Source: Rhodosporidiobolus odoratus (Eukaryota > Basidiomycota > Microbotryomycetes > Sporidiobolales > Sporidiobolaceae). From it: a DNA stretch of 64,000 bases. Positions 55,662 through 64,000 of this stretch are shown in pieces. The stretch spans positions 184,370 through 248,369 of the forward strand of contig JAOANU010000023.1 in the NCBI GenBank assembly GCA_034387635.1, read 5' to 3'. Both the position numbers and the translations under genes were made by a program. Positions within the stretch are counted from its first letter, which is position 1. Every line of letters begins with the position of its first letter. The notes under the pieces are model-generated. The model was given only the letters and a program-made list of their open reading frames with translations, was not told the origin of the DNA and ran no database searches.

Positions 55662-58600
55662 TCACCATACCGCCCATGTACTGCTGTCGACATCGCTTTT
55701 GTTCTTCTCGCCCATCAGAGCCGACTGTATCGACTGATGAATCGAACAAAGGTAGTCGATGTAAGAGAGCTGATCGTTGTTTGAGTCTTCGCAAAGTGCG
55801 TTCGAGAACTCGATCTCGCTGCGCGCGCGTGGGACGTAAGCAAGTAGCCCGTTGAGAAAGTGAAGGGCAAACCCTTGGAAATGAGGCGAAGGCGGAAAAA
55901 AGGCTATCCGAAAAAAAAGTAAAAACAACGCACCTGCCATCGATGTTCTGCCGAGCGATGAGCACCGGTATGTTGCCGGTTCCGGAGCGCGACTCGAAGT
56001 ACGAGATGATGTTGCGAAGCTGGGCTGAAAGCCGGGTTTGTAAAGAAGGGAGAGATGACTGCAAAGCGCAAGATGGCTGAGTGACTGCTGAAAGGGTTGA
56101 GCTCTGAGCTCTGCGACTGCGACGCACCATGCGAGTATCCAGCTCGTCGAGGTTCTCCACGCCGTACAAGTCCTGCAAAATCTGTGGTGAAACGGCTTGC
56201 CCTAACCACAAGATTGCTCTTTCGCCATTCTCTGTTGGCTCGATCCGGAACGTCAGCGCATAGCACAGGATGGCAGGATGGCACAGCCGAAAGAGGCGAC
56301 GCTACGACGTACCGACTAAGTATGCGCCGTGTGGTTCCATCCTCGAATAGCTTGTCCGCATCAACGGCGGGAGAACGAGCTGCCCACGCTCGTCTGGGAA
56401 GCCGACATCTTCCTCGAAGAGATGGACAGCAAGCATACGAGGGTAGAGGACGCGGACGGTAGAAGACACGCCGGAGGACTTGAGTTGTCTCATTGCCCAA
56501 GTCCGGACGTCGGAAGCAACGATGCCGCCTGCGGAGAAGGGACGTGAGCTCGCGACATGCAGCAAGCAGGATGCACTACATACCCTTGAGTGCCTTCGTC
56601 TTCATGAGAGCCAAGGCATACAGCGGGAAGAGCTTGAACGATTCGGGCAGGATCAGCTTCAGGTACCCCCGAGCCAAGACAAAAAAAACAGTGTCAGCGT
56701 CGTGCGCAGTACGGACAATGACGGAGGAACAAGGCTACCTGGGCTGGTGAGGTTGATGATGCACAGTGCTTGCGGTACGCGAGCAGAGACTTGACGCAAG
56801 CCTCGGTGAGCTGGTCTCGGACCTGACGAAGCGATTTGGAGGCGGTTTGAGAGATGGCTGCAAGATAGAGAAGGGTCGACCGATCAAGACTGCGCTACTT
56901 CGCGGAACAGGCGGGACCGGACGTACCATCCTTCGTGATGTGTGTGATTGTTGTATCCAGGTCTGCCGCCCGGAAAACGTTACTAATCAAGCTGCTGACC
57001 GGCACGGCTAGGTTGTGCACCCGGACCCTTCTCTCGCCTGTGCTCGACGTGTACAACGCAGCGCACTGGAAATAGGCGTCCTGCTTCTCGTCCAGTTTCC
57101 CCTCGTGCTTGATACGCGCAGCGATAGCTTTATCGGCATCGAGCGTGCCGAATTCGAGGTCGGTCACGTTGCGCTGGAAGAAGTTGCCGAAGTGGTCTGA
57201 AATGCGGAGACCTGCGAGATTGCCAATCGAACGGTATCAGCGAGGCGAACGAGATGGGGAGAAGCAGGGGGCGACACACCGTTAGAGCAGCGTATCCTCA
57301 TTGTCACACTGTAAGTCGTCTCTCGCTGCAGAACCCTTCCTAGCTCAGCTCGGAGGGTCTTCCCGTCCCGAACCGGGTCGAACCTCGGATGGAAGAAAAC
57401 GTCGCCGCCGGTAAGGCCAGGTAGTACCCCGAGCGTTGCCGTGTCGATATACTGACTGGGGAAGAGGAAGAGATTGATGCCAATGCCGGACTCGACACAT
57501 TCTTCCGCCGAAACCCGATAGAACGGGTCAGCGGGTAAGAAGAGCGACTTTTCTTTGTCTGAACCGTAAAGCTTGGCATCTTCTCGGTGTTTAAGCGCGC
57601 CGGGGCCGACTGTTGGCAACGACGTCTGGAAGATATTGAGCTGACCGCCGAGGTTTTTCTGTGACTCGCAACGGTCATTAAGAACGACTGCAAACGAACA
57701 GCAAAGCGACTCTGCAGCGTACGAGGGACAACATGGCGGCGCGAAGAGGTCCGCCCATCGCCGCTTCGACGATAGTGGTCTCGGCCGTCAACGTCGGGAG
57801 CGTATCCAGAAGGCTTTCGATTACGGTGCTGTGCAGGCGAGGTTCGTCAGTGTTCGTATGCGTAGATGTGAAAGCCAGATGCGCACCGGGACTCGAGGGG
57901 GTCGACCAAGAAGCCGTCGTTGAGAGGGAGGAACATGTCGTTGATGTCGGGAACGACGAGCATCTGGGCTTGTTCGAGGCCAGGCTGCGATACGGTGGGT
58001 ATTACGCTCAGCTCGAGGACCTGCCAAGATATGACGGGATGCGGACCTTGAGGTTGTAAAACTGCACCGTGCGATCGAAGGTAACGATGGCAATCTTCGC
58101 CCCAGCCGGCAAGCCCCCTTTGATCGCCGAATCCTCGCCATCCTCCACATCCACCTTCGCAGAAGGGAAAAGCAGTTCCCTCAGCGCCCTCGTTAGCTCG
58201 CTCACTAAGCCGCACCGAACACTGCTCCAGCTGACATCGATGGCAAAGATGTAATGCAGCGGTTTGGGCTCGCGGGGCTGAGGCCTAATGCCGGGAGTGG
58301 TCGGAGGCGGAGCGTCCTGTACCCAATAATCGCGGTTGACGACGAAGTCGATCGAGCCGAGACGGAGTTCGGGACGCTGGTCGAGGTCCATCCTACGCTG
58401 CGACATGTCGAGGTTGCAGAAGTATTCAGGGGCGACTGAGGGATATGGACGCGTCAGCGCGAGCGATGTACTGGCGGTGCGAAGGAAGTAGAAGGCACGG
58501 ACCTTGTGATTCTCCACCGCACAGGTTGCAAACGAACTTCTGGCCGCCTTCGATAAAGACACACCACGGATTGATGTATCCTCTGCACCTCTCGCACCTC

Positions 58601-59780
58601 GGTGGTCCCATTTCCCCAAAGTCCACGCAGCCGACGCCGCCTTCCTCGGGACGAGCTGGCGCGAAGGGTTGCACAACCATTCCGAGCGGGAGTTGCGTGG
58701 CGAGAGCGAGGTCGTCGGTCGTAGGTAGAGAATAGGTGGTCATACGCATGTAACGAGGGGTGCAGTTACCTGGTGGGAACATCATGAAACGCTACGTCAG
58801 CTTGACATCGTTTGTGTGCGGAACAAGGGGGGGAATCGAAGAACAGAGCTTGCCCTGATCAACAGCAACGTAATCTGTCGTCGCCAGCGGTGCCGGGTTC
58901 CTCGAACAAGTCAGGTAAGGCTCGATCTTGTATAGCTCTTGGTCAGCCTCCTGCACCCGAACCGGCGACGGGATGTGGTCCGGGTCAATCCTGATCCTGC
59001 TCTTCCCTGGAATCCGTTGGCCCGCCGTATGAGGAGGCTGCGGTATACCCTCGGTAGGCTGCTGCTGAGGGACGGCGGCGGCGCGAATCTGAGGCGTGCC
59101 GGCGGGGCCGGAAGCAGGAGGGTGTTGAGGAAATCGCTGAACGTTGGGGTGCGGCTGCTGCGGCGAAAGCTGCTGCATCGGGGCGTGGTGCGACTGCTGT
59201 AAGTAAGCGAGGTGTGGATGCATTAGCGGGTCGCCTTGCAGGTCCTGTCCGGGTGCGGATTGCTGGTGAAAGTAGGATGAGGGCGGCATATCGCCAGCTC
59301 CCGGTGCAGCGGGACTTTGGCCTTGGTCGTGGTAGGCGCGGGCGACGCGCTTTCCACGTGCGGGCATGATGGCGGGTGCCGATCCAGCCTCGAAGCCCTG
59401 TTGTTCCAACTGAGGTGAGCAGGTAGGCGTTAAACTACGTCGGGTCACAGAAAAGATGAAAGAGGACGTACAGGTGGTTCTGGCGGTTGCAGCCCCATTT
59501 GAGCGACTCCATGACTCAGGTTATCCATGAGAGGCTGGTGTCCGGAAGACAGTCCAGCGTCACCTGGCGGCGGAGCGAGCGCCGCATTGAGGTGGGGCGC
59601 CCCTGCTGGAGCGAGCGGCTGGCCAGAGTACGACGACTGGAGCTGTGATTGAGGATAGGGCTCTTGCTGTGCCGGAAAAGGCTGAGGCGAAGAGGGAAAG
59701 TGCGACGGAGGGTGTTGTTGAGGGTGATGAGCGGGGTAAGGTCGTTGAGGAGAATGTGATTGTTGCAAGCGGGGATCCAT
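55662..59780 (-). CDS. SEC24: COPII coat cargo adaptor Sec24
   Basis: Sec24 pairs with Sec23 on ER membranes and selects cargo for COPII vesicles. The start ATG at 59780 gives MDPRLQQSHSPQRPYPAHH; a Pro/Gln-rich disordered region follows. The conserved body shows YLTCSRNPAPLATTDYVAVD, a zinc finger (PPRCERCRGYINPWCVF ... FVCNLCG), the trunk domain (LHYIFAIDVSWSSV, KIAIVTFDRTVQFYNL), the beta-sandwich and helical parts, and the gelsolin-like end (WLGQAVSPQILQDLYGVENL). The C-terminus reads SYIDYLCSIHQSIQSAL, as in other Sec24 proteins. Many short introns interrupt it; exact exon borders were not all fixed. It is head-to-head with the syntaxin gene. Confidence 0.92.
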
Positions 59781-59976
59781 GATGTATTGTACGCCGCAGA
59801 GATCCTGCACGCTTCTGCACCTAGCAACAGTCCACGGAGAGGGAAGCGTCGGTTGAGGGAGAGACGTGGACGCGATCGACGACGACGACGAACGGACCCA
59901 CCTTCCCTTCCTCCTCCAACTAAAGCTGCTCCTTTGCACCATCGCACCCTGACGATACATTAGAACCGGCCCCTAA
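59781..59976. promoter_or_regulatory. Divergent promoter SEC24/syntaxin
   Basis: 196 bases separate the two start codons. The segment must hold both promoters of two secretory-pathway genes. It is pyrimidine-rich toward the syntaxin side; no clear TATA box. Confidence 0.6.
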
Positions 59977-61305
59977 ATGGTCAGACCTTTCTGCTCCCTA
60001 CCCTCCTCAGCGTCGCTGACCCGCCCCACTAAGCAGTCGTTTCAAGACCTCGAACGCGGTGTCCCAGACCGCATACCCTTGCACAGTGACATTGGTATCT
60101 CCCCTGGTCTGTAGCACCCGTCTCTTGCGGCCGCTCCGTGTGAAGCTTACGCCCCACCCCTTCGCAGAGGCCGACCTTCAGTTCAAGGCCCTTGCGAGAA
60201 ACATTAGCGTGCAAACGCAGAAGGTGCTGGCCAACACGGCCGCTGTCACCAAATTTGTTGAGCTGCTGGGCGGGAAGAAGGACTCGCCGACTCTGCGGAA
60301 ACAGCTGTGCGCCCTTTCACCGCATCCCTGACTCGAGTTGGCCAGCTTCGGACTGATGCGAGACTCGGATAGGCATGACCTGACGGAATCGACGCGGGAG
60401 GTACTGAAGGGTTCCACAAGCGAGGTCAAGCGGCTCACGGATTGGCCCTTCAACCCTTCCGACGTTCGTTCGTTCCCCCTCCATCCCTTTCGCCCCAGTT
60501 GATTCTGCCCCATTGCCCGCAGCGAGGTCACAAACAGGAGCAGCAGCGAGTGGCTGCCGACTTTCGAAGAGCACTTGAGACTTTTCAGCTGGTTGCAGGG
60601 CGCAGCGCTGATCGACAGCGCCTGTTTGTCGAGCGTGCAAAGACTACAGTAGACTCAACGGCTTCGTCGATACCGTGCGTCCCTCTTTCTTGCGCTTAAT
60701 GTCGTTGTCGGATGCTAACTCGACTGCTTCTCAGAGTCGACAACGCCCCAACCGGTCAACTCCTGGAATTGTCCGTTACCTTTCTCCACCTCACTTCTTT
60801 CTCCTTGCATGTTCACTACCAGACCGTATCTACAGCCTGCTGAAACTACGTCGCTTCCGCATGCCGCGTACACAGTCAACCGCAGGAATCCCAACTCGCC
60901 GACGGCGATCTCGACTTTCAAGAACAATTGATCCAGGAGCGGGAAGGAGAAATTGCTCAGATTGAGCAAGGCATCACGGAGCTGAATCAGATATTCCGGG
61001 ATCTGGGACAGATTGTAGGCGAGCAGCAGGGTATGATCGGTGCGTGTAGTTCCGCGCTCTTGTCCGTTGTAGCCTCTCCGGCTTATCGTCCTTTGCGCTC
61101 ATCATTCGTTGCTATAGACAACATCGAAACAAATGTGACGTCAGTCGCCCGCGACACTCAAGGTGCTTCCACGCAATTAACGGAGGCGCATGCTTATCAA
61201 CGGAAGGCAGGTCGACGGATGTTCTGCCTGCTCTTGGTGCTTCTCGTAGTAGTCGCCGTGGTCCTCCTTGCTGTAAGTGGCTGTTGCCTTGCTGTGGCCT
61301 TCTGA
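59977..61305 (+). CDS. PEP12: Endosomal Qa-SNARE (Pep12/syntaxin-7 type)
   Basis: A syntaxin for fusion at endosomes. Exons: 59977-59979, 60037-60094, 60168-60306, 60373-60463, 60523-60674, 60735-60774, 60886-61039, 61118-61305; all phases agree, giving 274 residues. The start is M then SFQDLERG, typical of Pep12. An N-terminal Habc-like helical region (AVTKFVELLGGKKDSPTLRK) and VAADFRRALETFQ are followed by the SNARE motif (EREGEIAQIEQGITELNQIF, RDLGQIVGEQQGMIDNIETN) and a C-terminal membrane anchor (MFCLLLVLLVVVAVVLLAV). The first coding exon is the ATG alone. The gene symbol is inferred by family position. Confidence 0.9.
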
Positions 61306-64000
61306 AGAGCGCTTCCCGTCCTAGTGTGGTGTTCCTTGTGCTGATACTCTTGTGTTTACAGCTTCTCTCGTAGTCTCGTCAACAGATGTAGCCTTCCATC
61401 TCACTTTCCTTGTTGCTGTGAACATTCTCTCGTTGACTGTTCCTATGTGTGTCCGACCTGTATGTAGCTGCGCGAGAATCGCAGAAACCGTTTCGGAGCC
61501 CTCTGAATACAACGTCATACCAGGAGTAGCTTTGTCCCGCTATGTTCCATCGAAGTTAGGCTATTGTCATATTTGCCGACTGGGAAGGGAAGCCCCATTC
61601 TGCTCCTAGAGGGCAGGCTGTCGGCCGGGCGTTCCTTTCCAGCCCAGGACTCGTTCACAGCTTCAGAGCAGACCACGTCAACCTTGTTTTACAGTTCTAG
61701 TATGAGCACAGCCGGAGTGACAGTGAGTGAGACAAGGAGCAGCTCGAGTTGGCATGGGGGGGGGAAAGGTGGGGGGGCACTCGAGGAACGGACGAAGAAA
61801 AGGAGAGAAGGTCTGCGTCTTTTCCGTTTTCCTCACTCGTACTCGCACTCGGGTGATCTAAGACACCGCATCATCCTTGCGGCGTGTGTCTTTGTTCTAG
61901 CACTCTTCCACCAGCAATGTCATAGGCGGTAGACCTGCCCTAGCAATGGAAATGGCGACAGGGACATGACGCTCTTAAGGTTTGTACAACAGTTCAGTAC
62001 TTTCCAGCCTGCACTGCCGCCTCTGTCCGCCAGTCAAACTGACAGAGATTGTGGAGGTACTTGCACATGGGGTACTTGGTCCTGCCCGGAGTGGTGGTGT
62101 CCGCAAGGGTCATTGAGGAAAATGAATGTTTGAACACCTTGTTATGTTTTTGAAGGTGTCTCGTCTGTATTCCATCTGCAGAACGTGACAGCAAAGGTAT
62201 GTGCAAGTACCATCAGCAGGGAGGACCCTGGGAAAACAGCATGAAGAGGCATAAGCCTTTCTTTTGTTGCGTGAGCAACCCTATCAACCCGCGCTTGCCT
62301 GCTCAAGCGGAGTAGCACTGACCCGCAGCTGGCGGGACTGTCATATCAGAAGGACTCTGGTGGCTGTGCGTCTGCCAACTAAGTTCAGCTTGGCCAAGGC
62401 TTGCAGATATGGTTGCCACAACCTTCTCAAGTCGCAGCATGTGTATGGTCATGTCTAAAAGGCTGCCTTCCACCTCAAGCAAGTTTACACTAGTCAGGTT
62501 GCCCCCAGAGTATACTCCCCAACACATTCACTCGCAATTGACGCAGCCATTCCACACAGTCTTGTTAGTGTCTACCGCTTTTGAAAGAGAACCTCGTCTT
62601 CCACCTGGCTGCCCGCATTGCCATAGGCTTGTGACTCCACGATCCTACTATTCAAGGCTAGTATCACTGTTTCTGGCCGGTTCTTGGCCAGACAGGCATC
62701 TTGATTCTAGCCAGCTATAGTCAGCAGCCTGAGATGGCAGAGAAGAATTTAGCTTTGCTCAACACTATGACTTCCCTTTCTTACTTGCCATGACACTGGG
62801 TGACTAGGCACACTGATTTTGCTACTACAGAAACATTCCTTCAGGTGTACCAGGTAGGGGAGCGTATGTGTCATGAGCAGTGCCAGAGCAGAAATGCGGC
62901 GCATCTATCCATATGCAAGCTCAGCAAAGTAGCTCCTGGATGAGGACTCACGCAAAGACCCTTGTGAGGCAGTCCCGTGACATTGTGAGTTGGGAGACCA
63001 CTGTGTAATCAGGGCTCATGTCCTGCTAGTATGTGTTGATGTATGCTGCAACTGCTCTGGTGGTCTCCAGATCAGAGAGGGAGAGGAGGAAGAGTGCAAA
63101 GGCCTTGTGCATGTAGCAAGTACTTTGTTCATGCACAGGGTTCATGAAGCAACTTGTGATAAGTTGATGCTTGTGCACTAGATACACTGAAGCTCCTTGT
63201 AAAGCATAACAGTCAACAAGGAGCAATTGTGGTGTCTGCAGCCTCCACTCTGTGGTGCCACTCGAGAAGCAACACCGTCAACAAGAAGCAGGTCAAACAA
63301 GAAAAAGTTTCCATGGCGGCACGGGAAGTTGGCCTGCATGTTGTGCGCGAGCAGGGCGGGCTAGAAGACAGAGCAGTGGACAATGGCCATGCGATAGGGC
63401 TGCTAGCCATGGTATCTGCTTTGAGCGATCGAGGCAAGTGTGAAAGTGGTCGGAGTTTGAGGTGTCGAGTGAGGTGCGACTTCTGCTTACTCTCTGCAAC
63501 TTACGCCCTGCTGTGAGACTCTGGCGCACAGATAATATTGGTGGAGTGCTTGTCTGCTACAAAGAGGGAAGCAGTGATGCAGTCTACACCTGAGTCGGCC
63601 CACTTGACTTTGACCACACGCGGCTTCCTTGGAACAGTAGCTACAGTCAAGGTAACAATGATACCCACAAACTCAGGTTTGGGGCCACAGGATGAAACAG
63701 ACCGACCTCTGTAGGGATCTGCCCCTCCTTAGAGAGGAAGAACCCAAGTTTGAGGTGTGTATGGTATAGAGGCGACTTGACTGTCCATACAGCACACGAG
63801 GCACAGGTTTGACTCCTTGATGGACCATTGCCTGGACCAGGTCATGCTGGCATCCAGCTGCACTGGGGAGTAGCGGCATGTGATTACGAGGTGGGGGAGA
63901 ATGTACTGAAAGAAATGTTGTGTGCTGGCAATAGCTGAGTGTGGTCCAGTTGTTATTGGAATGCACACGCGTGTGGTGGGCGGCATTGAGGGGGAAGTAG
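61306..64000. other. Region without a recognised gene
   Basis: After the syntaxin stop codon no conserved protein, tRNA or LTR was recognised on either strand. The sequence becomes less GC-rich after about 62000. Short open frames here lack splice-linked conserved partners. It resembles in texture the unrecognised part of the duplication arms, but no shared block was identified by eye. Confidence 0.5.

Overview
The window is eukaryotic nuclear DNA from a basidiomycetous fungus. It is GC-rich and its genes carry many short GT-AG introns of about 50 to 110 bases. The recognised genes are single-copy fungal housekeeping genes: PDH kinase, AIP1, symplekin/Pta1, V-ATPase G, G3BP-like, RNPS1, Sec24 and an endosomal syntaxin. 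Gene style and the chromodomain Ty3 elements suggest a Pucciniomycotina (Microbotryomycetes-type) yeast. That placement is an inference.

Layout. 1-5400 holds two ordinary genes on the plus strand, a BTB/CAP-Gly protein and a mitochondrial PDH kinase. 5401-7390 has no recognisable gene. 7391-11262 and 39823-43693 are the two arms of a 3.87-kb inverted duplication, almost identical, separated by 28.6 kb. Each arm carries an intron-containing tRNA-Pro gene and a broken non-LTR retrotransposon remnant. The outer end of each arm is the promoter and first 11 codons of AIP1. Only the right arm continues into a complete AIP1 gene, so the left arm looks like the derived copy.

The 28.6-kb interval between the arms is an accessory region. 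It contains a tRNA-Ala gene and two tRNA-Ala fragments, an unrecognised ubiquitin-like-domain gene, an interrupted F-box-like gene, copies of a small acidic gene family, and MITE-like elements with TA flanks. It also holds two nested chromodomain Ty3/gypsy elements (B at 27110-32719 inserted into A at 23785-34683, with target duplication ATGAC) and a broken zinc-finger gene.

From 43661 to 61305 the sequence is a compact, conserved gene block: AIP1 (+), symplekin/PTA1 (-), VMA10 (+), G3BP-like (-), RNPS1 (-), SEC24 (-) and a PEP12-type syntaxin (+). Two head-to-head pairs (PTA1/VMA10 and SEC24/syntaxin) have start codons only about 130 and 200 bases apart. The last 2.7 kb shows no recognisable gene. 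The genes are functionally diverse (actin turnover, mRNA 3' processing and splicing, vacuolar acidification, COPII traffic, endosomal fusion) and are not an operon-like system. The unusual biology lies in the rearranged, repeat-rich middle.
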